Of a stretch of DNA of 64,000 bases, positions 18,182 through 29,078 are shown one piece after another. The notes under the pieces were generated by a model. The model did no database searches. It saw only the letters and a list, made by a program, of their open reading frames with translations, and was not told where the DNA came from. The translations under genes were made by a program, and so were the position numbers. The number at the start of each line of letters is the position of its first letter. Positions within the stretch are counted from its first letter, which is position 1. The stretch comes from Candidatus Stoquefichus sp. Lineage in GTDB: Bacteria > Bacillota_I > Bacilli_A > Erysipelotrichales > Coprobacillaceae. The stretch is taken from contig JAETUM010000008.1 of assembly GCA_021768625.1 (NCBI GenBank), positions 1-64,000 on the forward strand, written 5' to 3'.

Positions 18182-19933
18182 ATGAAAAAGAAAATATATA
18201 TTATATTTTCTCTTTTTCTTATATGTATACTTCCATTAAGTATTATTAATGTTTATGCATCTGATGTTGAATTAGAAGATATTGAGATAAAGGCAACATT
18301 AGATAAAAATGGAAATGCACATATTCAAGAAATTTGGAAAATTGATGTTTATGATGGAACAGAAATTTATAAAGTTTTTGATAACATGGGAGATTCAAAA
18401 ATATCTCATTTTAAAGTTGTAGATGACACAGGAAAAAACTATCAAAATATTGGTGAATGGGATAGCGATGTGGATAAAGATGAGAAAGATGGCAAGTGTG
18501 GTATCATTACAAAAGATGATGGATATGAGTTATGTTTTGGTATAGGTGAATATGGAGAAAGAAAATATAAGTTTGAATATGATATCTCAAACTTTGTTCA
18601 GCAATATCAAGATACACAAGGATTTAATTATGCTTTCTTCTCAGAAATGGAATTAGAGCCTGAGCATGTTAAAATTACAGTATCTTCGCCATACCAATTT
18701 AATGAAGATAATGCAAAGATATGGGGCTTTGGTTTTTATGGCTCTGTATTATTTGAAAATGGAAATGTTGTTATGGAAACAACAGAATCAGTTCCAGAAG
18801 GGGCTAAAATGCAACTTCTGATGCAGATTGAAAATGATACATTTAAAAATGCACATAAAAATAGTGATTATTTTAAAGACATATTAGATGATGCTATTGA
18901 TGATAGTGATTATGAAGATGATTTATATGATCAAGGAGATCATTATAGTGCTTTTCCATATAAAGATAATACATTATTGATTGTTGGTATTATATTTGTA
19001 CCAATTTCATTAATTGCAATTGTTGCGATTATCATTGGAATTGCATATACGAAAGGAAAGTTGAAATATCAATTTAATGATCATATTTCATTAAATAAAG
19101 ATGATATTAATATGTTTAGAGATATACCATGTGATAAGGATATCTTTAAATTCTATTATTTATCTAAAAAAATTGGCTTGGTCAATGATGACGATCGTTC
19201 AGGATTAGTAGCTGCAATTTTATTAAGATGGATACAAAGAGGTTATATTGAATTTGAAAAAGAAGAAGTTAGACAGTTCTTATTCTTTAAAAAAGATGGT
19301 TATTCAGTAGACTTAGATAAAGGAATACCTGTAGAAAATAGGTTAGAAGAGGATTTGTTAAGTTTCTTTAAAGAAGCAGCAGGATCAAATAAAATCTTAG
19401 AAACAGATGAATTTGAAGATTGGTGTCAAGAAAACTATGAAGAAATTGATGATTGGTTTGAAGAGATAGATAAGTATATTGAAAATGATTTAAGAAATAG
19501 AGGGCTTTTAACATTAGAAACAACTTATACTCATTTTATAGGAATTAAGTTTTCTCATGATACAGATACTTATGATGCTTCTATTAGAGAAGAGATGGAG
19601 CATATTTTAGGATTAAAGAAGTTTTTAGAAGAAATGAGCCTTATTGATGAAAAAGAGGTTATTGAAGTTAAGCTATGGGAAGAATATTTGATTTTTGCTT
19701 CAATTTTAGGTATAGCTGATAAAGTTCAAAAACAATTGGGAAGATTATGCCCAACATTTAATGAGGAATCATCACTTGATACAGTTTATACAATGCATAT
19801 GGTTCATATGTTTTCACACAATAGTATGTATGCTTCACAACAAGCTAGCCGTTCTAGTGGAATGGGAGGTAGTTCTTCGTTTGGCGGAGGCGGCGGAGGC
19901 TTCTCTGGTGGAGGTGGCGGCGGAGTTCGTTAA
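18182..19933 (+). CDS. DUF2207 domain membrane protein with Gly-rich tail
   Basis: 583 residues. Signal peptide about 1-26 (ends NVYASD), extracellular DUF2207 beta-rich domain about 28-235, a membrane helix about 263-285 (LLIVGIIFVPISLIAIVAII), then a cytoplasmic region and a tail of SSFGGGGGGFSGGGGGGV type. In this family a second pair of helices is often present in the C-terminal half; here I see only one clear helix. Partner of the LemA gene one base upstream. Gly/Ser tails with GGGGFSGGGGG are typical of DUF2207 (YciQ-like) and TPM proteins. Confidence 0.88.
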   Translation: MKKKIYIIFSLFLICILPLSIINVYASDVELEDIEIKATLDKNGNAHIQEIWKIDVYDGTEIYKVFDNMGDSKISHFKVVDDTGKNYQNIGEWDSDVDKDEKDGKCGIITKDDGYELCFGIGEYGERKYKFEYDISNFVQQYQDTQGFNYAFFSEMELEPEHVKITVSSPYQFNEDNAKIWGFGFYGSVLFENGNVVMETTESVPEGAKMQLLMQIENDTFKNAHKNSDYFKDILDDAIDDSDYEDDLYDQGDHYSAFPYKDNTLLIVGIIFVPISLIAIVAIIIGIAYTKGKLKYQFNDHISLNKDDINMFRDIPCDKDIFKFYYLSKKIGLVNDDDRSGLVAAILLRWIQRGYIEFEKEEVRQFLFFKKDGYSVDLDKGIPVENRLEEDLLSFFKEAAGSNKILETDEFEDWCQENYEEIDDWFEEIDKYIENDLRNRGLLTLETTYTHFIGIKFSHDTDTYDASIREEMEHILGLKKFLEEMSLIDEKEVIEVKLWEEYLIFASILGIADKVQKQLGRLCPTFNEESSLDTVYTMHMVHMFSHNSMYASQQASRSSGMGGSSSFGGGGGGFSGGGGGGVR

Positions 19934-19968
19934 CTTCAATTTATTAAAATTATACAATGGAGGAAACT

Positions 19969-20475
19969 ATGGAAACAGCTAAATTTTATAAAGTGTCTTA
20001 TGAACAATTTGAAAGTGCAATGTTAGATGATTTTTCATTAAGACAAGATGAAATAAAAACAATATATGATCAATTAAAATTACCTAAAAGAGCGACAAAA
20101 GGATCAGCGGGATATGATTTTTATACACCTGTTTCATTTCAGTTAAAACCTGGGGAAACAATAAAGATTCCTACAGGAATAAGATGTGAGATGAATCCAA
20201 GATGGGTATTGATGATTTATCCAAGAAGTGGTCTAGGATTCAAGTTTAGATTACAATTAAATAATACTGTAGGGGTTATTGATAGTGATTATTTTTACTC
20301 AGATAATGAAGGTCATATCTTTATTAAAATAACTAATGATTCTAATGAAGGAAAAACAGTAGAAGTTCAAGGAGGACAAGGATTTGCACAAGGTATTTTT
20401 ATGCAATATGGAATCGTAGAAGATGATGATACTGTTGAAGAACGTAATGGTGGTTTTGGAAGTACTACAAAATAA
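19969..20475 (+). CDS. dut: dUTP diphosphatase (trimeric type)
   Basis: 168 residues from ATG 19969 behind GGAGG. All five dUTPase motifs are visible: AGYDFY (about 47-52), PRSGLG (85-90), GVIDSDYF (102-109) with the catalytic Asp, GFAQGIF (138-144) and RNGGFGST (159-166). It hydrolyses dUTP to dUMP and pyrophosphate, protecting DNA from uracil and supplying dTMP synthesis. The N-terminal 35 residues before motif 1 are longer than in the usual 145-residue enzyme. Motif 3 is followed by a YSDNEGH insertion-like segment. Own terminator follows. Confidence 0.93.
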   Translation: METAKFYKVSYEQFESAMLDDFSLRQDEIKTIYDQLKLPKRATKGSAGYDFYTPVSFQLKPGETIKIPTGIRCEMNPRWVLMIYPRSGLGFKFRLQLNNTVGVIDSDYFYSDNEGHIFIKITNDSNEGKTVEVQGGQGFAQGIFMQYGIVEDDDTVEERNGGFGSTTK

Positions 20476-20483
20476 ATGAAAAT

Positions 20484-20518
20484 GAAGTTATACCAAGTTT
20501 TGGTATAGCTTTATTTTT
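20484..20518 (+). terminator. Terminator after dut
   Basis: AAGTTATACCAA pairs with TTTGGTATAGCTT (one wobble), followed by a T-rich run. Confidence 0.8.
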
Positions 20519-20590
20519 TTGGAATTATCTATAAATGTAAGTAGAAATATGTTATAATACTTGAAAACAGATAAAAAATGGGAGAAAGTT

Positions 20591-21208
20591 ATGATAGGCT
20601 ATTATAATTACACAGTTATATTAACATATATGAGTCTTTTAAGTGCTTTGTTTGGAACACATTTGGCATTTCAAGGAAACACAGTTGGGGCTTTGACTTG
20701 CTTGTTATTATGTGGAGCATTTGATTCTTTTGATGGAATGGTTGCACGTACAAAAAAAGGACGAACAGAGGAAGAGAAAAAGTTTGGAATACAAATTGAT
20801 TCGCTAGCGGACATGTTTAGTTTTGGGATATTTCCAGCTATCATTGGATATACAATGGGATTGAATACCTGGTTATGGTTTGCTATTTTTGCTTTATATG
20901 CCATCTTTGCAGCAAGTAGATTAGGTTACTTTAATGTTGTTGAGGAAATGAGACAAAAGCAAACAACAGAGAAAAGAAAGTATTATCAAGGGTTACCTGT
21001 AACGAGTGCTTCTCTTATTTTCCCAGCTGTTTATTTATTGAAATATTTTTTGAGTGATATGATGACTTATAGTATCTATGGATGGGTCATGGGATTAGTA
21101 GCAATTGCTTTTGTTATTAACTTTAAAATTATAAAACCAGGATTAAAAGGTATTTTATGCATGGTTGCAGTAGGGATACTTGTTTTTATAGGATTGATAT
21201 TATTATGA
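20591..21208 (+). CDS. pssA: CDP-diacylglycerol-serine O-phosphatidyltransferase
   Basis: 205 residues from ATG 20591 behind GGAGAAAG. The CDP-alcohol phosphotransferase signature is complete: D45-F-x-D48-G49-xx-A52-R53, then G66-xxx-D70-xxx-D74 (Asp residues bind metal and CDP). Six or so membrane helices. It makes phosphatidylserine from CDP-diacylglycerol and serine; the next gene, overlapping by four bases (ATGA), is phosphatidylserine decarboxylase, which fixes the specificity. Together they produce phosphatidylethanolamine. Confidence 0.92.
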   Translation: MIGYYNYTVILTYMSLLSALFGTHLAFQGNTVGALTCLLLCGAFDSFDGMVARTKKGRTEEEKKFGIQIDSLADMFSFGIFPAIIGYTMGLNTWLWFAIFALYAIFAASRLGYFNVVEEMRQKQTTEKRKYYQGLPVTSASLIFPAVYLLKYFLSDMMTYSIYGWVMGLVAIAFVINFKIIKPGLKGILCMVAVGILVFIGLILL

Positions 21209-22071
21209 TGAAAATATATAGTCGTGATGGAAAGGAAATTGACTTTGATCAAAGTCAAAATCGTTTGTTAAAAAAATTATATGGAAATGTATTAGGAAGA
21301 TGTATACTGAAAGTATTAACCCTTCCTTTTATTACACATATTGGTGGATGGTATATGAATAGTTCTTTTTCTAGAAGACGTATTTTGCCTTTTATAGAAA
21401 AGAATCATATTAATATGGATAATTATGTAGAAAAGGAATATAAGAATTATAATGATTTTTTTACAAGGCAAATAAAAGAAGGAAAAAGATTTATAGATTT
21501 AGATACGAATCATCTGATTTCTCCAGCTGATTCTAAGGTGTCTTATTATTCTATTGATCAAAATACACAATTATTGATTAAAGATACGTTATATTCGTTA
21601 AAAAATCTTTTAAATAATGAAGAATTAGCTTTACAATATCAAGGTGGGGATTGCCTTGTTTTTAGATTGACTGTTGATGATTATCATCGATATTGTTTTA
21701 TTGATAGTGGAACAAAGGAGAAAGATTGTTATATTCCAGGTATTTTTCATACAGTAAATCCTATAGCTAATGATTATTATCCTATATATAAACAAAACTC
21801 TCGTTCATATTCGTTATTACATACAGATCACTTTGGAGATGTTATTTATATGGAGGTTGGAGCTATGATGGTTGGAAAAATATGTAATCATTCTATATCT
21901 TCATATCAAAAAGGGCAAGAAAAGGGTTATTTTGAATTTGGTGGTTCTACAATAGTTGTATTATTCAAAGAAGGACAAGTTATAGTTGATCAAGATCTTA
22001 TTGATCGTTCTAAAGAACATTATGAAACAAAAGTTCTTATGGGTGAAAAAATAGGTGTTAAAAAAGTATAG
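21205..22071 (+). CDS. psd: Phosphatidylserine decarboxylase
   Basis: 288 residues. The family GST self-cleavage motif is FGGST with Ser248 as the future pyruvoyl residue, splitting the chain into a large beta and a small alpha subunit. The sequence PADSKVSYYS and LVFRLTVDDYHRYCF are further family segments. It decarboxylates phosphatidylserine to phosphatidylethanolamine at the membrane. ATG 21205 overlaps the pssA stop (ATGA); ATG 21208 is also possible. No terminator is seen between psd and parA, 42 bases downstream, so an operon pssA-psd-parA-parB is likely. Confidence 0.92.
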   Translation: MMKIYSRDGKEIDFDQSQNRLLKKLYGNVLGRCILKVLTLPFITHIGGWYMNSSFSRRRILPFIEKNHINMDNYVEKEYKNYNDFFTRQIKEGKRFIDLDTNHLISPADSKVSYYSIDQNTQLLIKDTLYSLKNLLNNEELALQYQGGDCLVFRLTVDDYHRYCFIDSGTKEKDCYIPGIFHTVNPIANDYYPIYKQNSRSYSLLHTDHFGDVIYMEVGAMMVGKICNHSISSYQKGQEKGYFEFGGSTIVVLFKEGQVIVDQDLIDRSKEHYETKVLMGEKIGVKKV

Positions 22072-22113
22072 TTTATGATAAAATAATCAAGCGCAGATAA
22101 AGGAGGAAATAAT

Positions 22114-22887
22114 ATGGTCAAAATTATTGCTATAACAAATCAAAAAGGAGGAGTTGGTAAAACAACAACAAGTGTTAATTTAAGTGCTGCTTTAGCTTAT
22201 TTAGGGAAAAAAGTATTACTTATTGACATTGATCCTCAAGCAAATGCGACTCAAGGTATTGGAATTAACCGTAGTCAGCTAGATTTGACTGTATATGATG
22301 CAATTACTCAAGGAACTCCTATTAAAGATATTCTTTTACATAGTGATGTTAAAAATTTAGATGTTATTCCAGCAAATATTGACTTGGCAGGAGTAGAAAT
22401 AGAATTATCACAAGTTAAAAGTGGTAGAGAACAGAGATTAAAAAATGCTATTAAAGAAATACAAAACCAATATGATTATATTATTATTGATTGTCCTCCT
22501 GCATTAGGACTATTAAATACAAATGCACTTACAGCTGCACATTCTGTATTAATACCAGTTCAATGTGAATATTATGCTTTGGAAGGTTTAACACAATTAC
22601 TCAATACAATTCTCTTAACACAAAGTGTGTTTAACGAAGATCTAACAATTGAAGGTGTTTTACTAACAATGTTAGATTTACGTACAAATTTAGGTATAGA
22701 AGTTTCACAAGAAGTGAGAAAATACTTTAAAGAAAAAGTTTACAATACTGTTATTCCTAGAAATGTTAAATTATCAGAAGCACCATCAGAAGGATTGAAC
22801 ATTTTTGATTATGATAGTCATTCAGAAGGTGCAAAAGCATATGCAAAACTTGCTAAGGAAGTGGTGAAACGTAATGGCAACAAGTAA
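22114..22887 (+). CDS. parA: ParA-type chromosome partition ATPase (Soj)
   Basis: 257 residues. Deviant Walker A is KGGVGKTTTSVNL (11-23), Walker A' DIDPQANAT and Walker B YIIIDCPPALGLL are present. It is the chromosomal Soj/ParA type: ATP-dependent, DNA-binding, works with ParB and parS in origin segregation and DnaA control. ATG 22114 follows AGGAGG. It overlaps parB by 14 bases. Location next to phospholipid synthesis, not gidA/gidB, is unusual compared with Bacillus. I found no parS consensus in the window. Confidence 0.94.
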   Translation: MVKIIAITNQKGGVGKTTTSVNLSAALAYLGKKVLLIDIDPQANATQGIGINRSQLDLTVYDAITQGTPIKDILLHSDVKNLDVIPANIDLAGVEIELSQVKSGREQRLKNAIKEIQNQYDYIIIDCPPALGLLNTNALTAAHSVLIPVQCEYYALEGLTQLLNTILLTQSVFNEDLTIEGVLLTMLDLRTNLGIEVSQEVRKYFKEKVYNTVIPRNVKLSEAPSEGLNIFDYDSHSEGAKAYAKLAKEVVKRNGNK

Positions 22888-23767
22888 AAAAACAAAGAAA
22901 TTAGGAAAAGGTTTAGATGCTATTTTTAATGAAGCATCACAAGGTGCTGATATTCAATCAATGATTAATGCGATTGAAAAGAAAGCTCCACAACTTTCTC
23001 AAGTGATGGTAGCATTAAAAGATATTAGACCAAATCCATATCAACCAAGAAAACATTTTGATGAAGGTAAATTAAATGAATTAGCACAATCTATTCAGGA
23101 ACACGGAATTTTTCAACCTATTTTGTTAAAAGAGTCTATAAAAGGGTATGAAATAGTTGCAGGAGAGAGACGTTTTAGAGCGGCTCAAATTGTAGGTTTA
23201 AAAGAAGTCCCAGCAATCATTGTAGAGTTTACAGACCAACAAATGATGGAAATAGCACTATTAGAAAATATACAAAGAGAAGATTTAAATGCTATTGAAG
23301 AAGCACAAGCCTATCAGTCAATGATGAAGAAGTTGAAATTAACACAAGAAGAGCTTGCTAAAAGAATAGGAAAATCAAGAGCACATATAGCTAATACCGT
23401 AAGGTTATTAAAAATGCCCAAACAATTACAAGACTATGTGTTAGATGGAACACTTACAATGGGACATATTAAGCCATTAATTACAATTGACGAAAAGAAA
23501 GCATTAGAAGTTGCTCAAAAAGCTATACAAGAAAATTTATCTGTAAGAGCAGTAGAAGACATAGTCAAAGGAATTAAACTTCAAGATGCGAGAAAAGCCA
23601 AACCAAAAACTGAGAAACCTAAAGAATATGTTTATGTAGAAGGATTGTTACGCAAAAAATATCGTACAAAGATTAAAGTTGATGAAAAGACAATTACTAT
23701 TAAATATACTAATACAGATGATTTAAATAGAATTCTTGAATTAATGGGAGTTATAGAAGAAAGTTAA
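22874..23767 (+). CDS. parB: ParB/Spo0J chromosome partition protein
   Basis: 297 residues. ParB-N domain with IRPNPYQPRKHFDEGKL, the CTP-binding GERRFRAAQ motif and the QMMEIALLENIQRE stretch, followed by a helix-turn-helix (LTQEELAKRIGKSRAHIANTVRLLKMP) and a C-terminal dimerisation region. It binds parS and spreads as a CTP-gated clamp; ParA moves it. ATG 22874 is internal to parA, so the two are coupled. Closed by a palindromic terminator shared with the converging ABC operon. Confidence 0.95.
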   Translation: MATSKKTKKLGKGLDAIFNEASQGADIQSMINAIEKKAPQLSQVMVALKDIRPNPYQPRKHFDEGKLNELAQSIQEHGIFQPILLKESIKGYEIVAGERRFRAAQIVGLKEVPAIIVEFTDQQMMEIALLENIQREDLNAIEEAQAYQSMMKKLKLTQEELAKRIGKSRAHIANTVRLLKMPKQLQDYVLDGTLTMGHIKPLITIDEKKALEVAQKAIQENLSVRAVEDIVKGIKLQDARKAKPKTEKPKEYVYVEGLLRKKYRTKIKVDEKTITIKYTNTDDLNRILELMGVIEES

Positions 23768-23792
23768 AATCCAGGATATCCTGGATTTTATT
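23767..23792. terminator. Bidirectional terminator after parB
   Basis: A 22-base perfect inverted repeat from 23767 to 23788 (stem AAATCCAGG / CCTGGATTT, loop ATAT), followed by TTATTTT on the plus strand; serves both convergent transcripts. Confidence 0.85.
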
Positions 23793-25103
23793 TTACATTT
23801 TTTTATTTGTGATAGGATTAAGATTATCACACACTCCATATTTCATTAAGTCTTTATGAGTTCTTATATAATATTTTGTTCTTTCATAATCTTTGGGGAA
23901 TTGTTGATAAGTCTCTATGATTTTTTTAGAATCGATAATTGGTATATGAAGATCTTGAAAATAATGAATGATTTGAATCATATCATCCTTGTTTTTAGCC
24001 CTAAATTTATATATATCATCATGACAAATAATATCAATTAATACATCAAAAGTAAATTGACTATAAATACCAAAATTAGCAAATTGAGCTTTTAAATTTA
24101 AATGAATTTCTTTAATAGAAGATAAGTCAATAATGATTTCGTCATTATATTTATTACGATAAATAATTTCTCTATCATTTAACATAACAGGTGTATATTT
24201 TTGATAAAGATCCTTATCATATTTATAACCATGAATATACATATAAACAATTTGATAGGATGGAGACTTTTTATGTTTGGTTTTCATAGTATCAATTTTC
24301 TCTTTATCTTCAAATGATGTTGAATGCGTAAATTGTTTTAAAATACTATCTTCTAATACAATTTCATTAATTCTTTGATAATAATTTAATTGACTTCCAT
24401 TATGGCGATGAACAACGGTTTTAATGGAACCATCGTATAAATACATCATTGTTTGTGAATAGCTTGCTATCATAGCATCGTGTGTAACTAAAAGAATTGT
24501 TGTTCCTTGTTGATGAAGTTTTGTTAAAATACTCAATAATTTATGAGAATTCTTAGAATCAAGATTACCTGTAGGCTCATCACAAAAAATAATTTCAGGA
24601 TCATTAATCAGTGCACGTGCAATAGCTACCCTTTGACATTCACCACCAGAACATTCATGAGGGAATTTATCTAATATTTTTTCTATTTCTAAATCTCTAG
24701 CTATATGAATAACCTTTTCTTTTAATTCCTTTGCATTGATATGACCTAATATAGCAGGTGTAGCTATATTATCAAAGATATTTAGATAAGGAATAAGATT
24801 ATGATTTTGAAAAACAAAGCCTAAAGTTTTATATCTAAATTCACATAATTCGTTTTTATTTAACGTTGTCATATCTGTTCCTTTTAAAAGAATATGACCT
24901 GTAGACAGGCTATCTAAAGTAGATAAACAATTAAGTAAAGTACTTTTTCCAGAACCAGAGGGACCCATAATGCATATAAAATCACCTTTTTCTAACACAA
25001 AATTAACATTGTCTAAAGCGTAAAAATTTTTTCCTCTTTTTAATAAAATATCAGGATCATAAATTTTAGAAATATTATTAGCTTCTATTAAGATATTTGA
25101 CAT
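23793..25103 (-). CDS. ABC transporter ATPase (MacB/BceA type) with C-terminal extension
   Basis: 436 residues. Residues 1-235 form an ABC ATPase: Walker A GPSGSGKST (47-55), signature CSGGECQRVAIARAL near 154, Walker B EIIFCDEP, H-loop VTHD. The remaining 200 residues are not part of ordinary BceA/LolD ATPases (about 230-255 residues): a Lys-rich linker, then a beta-rich domain (YTPVMLNDREIIYRNKYN and so on) that looks like a PH-like or GRAM-like fold. ATG 25103 is preceded by AAGGAGG and overlaps the permease end by 26 bases. Energises the following FtsX-type permease; substrate probably an antimicrobial peptide or lipid, by family only. Confidence 0.85.
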   Translation of the reverse strand: MSNILIEANNISKIYDPDILLKRGKNFYALDNVNFVLEKGDFICIMGPSGSGKSTLLNCLSTLDSLSTGHILLKGTDMTTLNKNELCEFRYKTLGFVFQNHNLIPYLNIFDNIATPAILGHINAKELKEKVIHIARDLEIEKILDKFPHECSGGECQRVAIARALINDPEIIFCDEPTGNLDSKNSHKLLSILTKLHQQGTTILLVTHDAMIASYSQTMMYLYDGSIKTVVHRHNGSQLNYYQRINEIVLEDSILKQFTHSTSFEDKEKIDTMKTKHKKSPSYQIVYMYIHGYKYDKDLYQKYTPVMLNDREIIYRNKYNDEIIIDLSSIKEIHLNLKAQFANFGIYSQFTFDVLIDIICHDDIYKFRAKNKDDMIQIIHYFQDLHIPIIDSKKIIETYQQFPKDYERTKYYIRTHKDLMKYGVCDNLNPITNKKM

Positions 25104-26406
25104 AATTTGTAACCTCCTTTATTGATTGATTTTCTTTTACAAAAATATAAATTAATATCATAAAATATAAAATAATATAACTCAATGACAGACATATAAT
25201 AACTTCTATAGATAAATAATGATGAATCAATGCAATATACGATAGTTGAGTAAATAATAATAAAGGAATAAGAATTGCAAATAAAGCAAATAACATATTC
25301 TTTAAAACAAATATTATTTGGATTTGATGAGGTGTATATCCTATAGCATAAATAGTTGTCACGCTTTTTCGAATAGCATTGTTATAAATGGAATAACGCA
25401 ATACAAAGCAAAGAACAATCATGATGAGAATCATTATAAAACAAGGCATAATAATTATTTGTAATATAGTATCTTTTCTTGATGAAATAACAATAAATAA
25501 TACTGTTGGAACAAGAGAAGCGTTTAGTACAATAAGTGTCATCATAGTTGATGAGAAATCTTGAAAACAAGCTAACGCATTTAAAAGAATAGGATGTTTA
25601 ATTAAATAGTTATGCAATAAATGATATAATAATGGAACTGTCTTTTTGACAATAAGAATAATACCAATTAAAGCTAAAAAATAATAAAGAATTAAAAATG
25701 GAGAAGCTAAATGATTATCTAGTAACTTGATAGAACTATATATTGTTATAAAACAAACAAAGAAACTTAAAATGATATTGTATATAGGATTTTTCTTTTT
25801 TTGATCCTCCAAAAAAACACTAAAATACATTTTATACCCATCATTATGAGATGATTCTTTATGATTAAGATAATAGACTAAATTTTTATCAAGATTAACA
25901 AATTGATGAGAACAAATAGTAAGAATAAAAATGTTTGTAAATATAAAGAAATATAGGTATATAAAAATTGTATCCATCAATGAATAATGAAATAAAAAAG
26001 TAAAATGAAAATTCTTAATAATAGAATTAATACCAATTATAAAAACTGATCCAATACCTATACCAATAATAAATGCAAATAGAGAAAGAAATCCAAATTG
26101 GTAAAGGACATACATAAATAAATCTTTTGGTTTCCTTCCAGATAGTAAGAGTATAGAAAACTCTTGTTTTTTATTTTCGATAAAATATTTTAAAACAAAT
26201 GTACTTAAAATTAATCCTACAAAAGTAGAAAGTGTTGGTAAAGAAGTAAATTCCAACTTTGTGATAATATGACCACTAATTCTGTTCAATGATGAATAAA
26301 TCGCCAGGCTACAAAATTCAAAAGAAGCGATTAAAGTCAAAATTATTAATAAAATATAATAATCTTTTTTTCTGTTTTTATAAACTTTTTTAACAAATGT
26401 AAACAT
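25078..26406 (-). CDS. FtsX/BceB-like ABC permease
   Basis: 442 residues with ten hydrophobic segments, the BceB layout, but shorter than BceB because it lacks the roughly 200-residue extracellular domain between helices 7 and 8. An FtsX-like pattern is visible near TKLEFTSLPTLSTFVGLILSTF and SGRKPKDLFMYVLYQFG. Start ATG 26406 follows AAGGTGGG. Upstream gene of the pair; its end overlaps the ATPase start. No two-component system is directly adjacent, so coupling to a Bce-type kinase is unproven. Confidence 0.8.
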   Translation of the reverse strand: MFTFVKKVYKNRKKDYYILLIILTLIASFEFCSLAIYSSLNRISGHIITKLEFTSLPTLSTFVGLILSTFVLKYFIENKKQEFSILLLSGRKPKDLFMYVLYQFGFLSLFAFIIGIGIGSVFIIGINSIIKNFHFTFLFHYSLMDTIFIYLYFFIFTNIFILTICSHQFVNLDKNLVYYLNHKESSHNDGYKMYFSVFLEDQKKKNPIYNIILSFFVCFITIYSSIKLLDNHLASPFLILYYFLALIGIILIVKKTVPLLYHLLHNYLIKHPILLNALACFQDFSSTMMTLIVLNASLVPTVLFIVISSRKDTILQIIIMPCFIMILIMIVLCFVLRYSIYNNAIRKSVTTIYAIGYTPHQIQIIFVLKNMLFALFAILIPLLLFTQLSYIALIHHYLSIEVIICLSLSYIILYFMILIYIFVKENQSIKEVTNYVKYLNRS

Positions 26407-26631
26407 ATTATCCCACCTTCTATATAAGTTTATTTCAAATGCAACCTCTTTCTATATATTAATAATATCAAATAATAAAAATAATTCAAGTAATTAATAA
26501 TAATTTTTATAAAAACAAAAATAGGTTTTTTCTCTGCACAATGTAGTATTAAAAACCATTTATTATTGACAAGTGTATACGTATTTGTTAATGTTAAAAT
26601 AAAGATAAATAAAAATTGAGGAGAAATTTGT

Positions 26632-27465
26632 ATGAAAATTATTACTGATTCAGGATCTCTTTATTCACCAGAAGAAGGAAAAAAGATAGGAATCGAAGTT
26701 TTACCATTATATGTCATTGCTGACAAAAAAAGTTATAAGGAATTTGTAGATATACAAAGTCATGAATTTTTAGAGATTGTCAAGGCTGGACATATTCCTA
26801 GTTCATCACAACCCCCTATTGGTGAAACAATAGAAATGTTTGAAAAGTATTCAGATGAAGAATTGCTTGTTATTAATATGGCAGATGGATTATCTGGTAC
26901 ATATCAAAGTACGATAGCTGCAAAGCAAAGTATGGAACATAATGAAAATATTCATGTGATTAATTCAATGACATTATGTGGTCCTCAAAAGTATTTGGTT
27001 GAAAAAGCCGTTAAGTTAAGAGAAAAAGGAATGGCTATAGAGAATATTATGAAGGAAATACATAAAAGTATTGCTTCTGAACAATCATTTCTTATTCCAC
27101 AAGATTTTGACTTTTTAAAAAGAGGAGGTCGCTTAACACCTTTGGCGGCTACTGTAGGAGGTATGTTAAAGATTATACCTGTTATGATTAAAACAAAAGA
27201 TGGAAAAAGATTAGAAAAATTTACTATGAAAAAAACTTTAAAGGGTGCTATTAAAGAAATCATTAAAAATTTTCAAACAATGGAAGTCAATGAAAATTAT
27301 AAAATATATGTAAGTCATGCTGGAGTTGTCGAACAAGCAGAAGCTGTTATAGAACAAATTCAGAAATGCTTTGAAAAAGTAAAAATAGAATTGTTAGAAT
27401 TATCACCAGCTTTTATTGCTCAAGGAGGACCTGGTTGTATAGCAATTCAAGCGATAAGAATGTAA
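26632..27465 (+). CDS. DegV family fatty-acid binding protein
   Basis: 277 residues. DegV fold: KIITDSGSLYSPEEG start, LPLYV, SSSQPPIGETIEMFE and the FLKRGGRLTP segment are all family features. DegV (FakB-like) proteins bind a fatty acid for phosphorylation by the FakA kinase so that it can enter phospholipid synthesis; the Ser and Arg of the SxxSxP and GRL motifs contact the carboxylate. ATG 26632 follows GAGGAG. It has its own terminator; FakA is not in the window. Confidence 0.9.
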   Translation: MKIITDSGSLYSPEEGKKIGIEVLPLYVIADKKSYKEFVDIQSHEFLEIVKAGHIPSSSQPPIGETIEMFEKYSDEELLVINMADGLSGTYQSTIAAKQSMEHNENIHVINSMTLCGPQKYLVEKAVKLREKGMAIENIMKEIHKSIASEQSFLIPQDFDFLKRGGRLTPLAATVGGMLKIIPVMIKTKDGKRLEKFTMKKTLKGAIKEIIKNFQTMEVNENYKIYVSHAGVVEQAEAVIEQIQKCFEKVKIELLELSPAFIAQGGPGCIAIQAIRM

Positions 27466-27491
27466 ATGGTTATCAAAAAATAACCATTTTT
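27464..27491 (+). terminator. Terminator after DegV gene
   Basis: AAATGGTTA pairs with TAACCATTT (27464-27472 / 27481-27489), then TT; A-rich loop. Confidence 0.8.
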
Positions 27492-27501
27492 CATTTTTTG
27501 A

Positions 27502-29000
<1,499 letters not shown>

Positions 29001-29001
<1 letters not shown>

Positions 29002-29030
29002 ATACAGAAGTTAAACTTCTGTATTTTTTT
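29001..29030 (+). terminator. Terminator after the first GH1 gene
   Basis: AATACAGAAGT / ACTTCTGTATT, loop TAA, followed by TTTTT. Confidence 0.88.
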
Positions 29031-29078
29031 GTTAGTGATAAAAACATGTTATAATAGAAAAAAGACGGTGATGAAATT

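Noticed and set aside
26566-26600. TTGACA at 26566 with TAAAAT at 26595 as DegV promoter
   Set aside because: The 23-base spacer is too long for a standard promoter.
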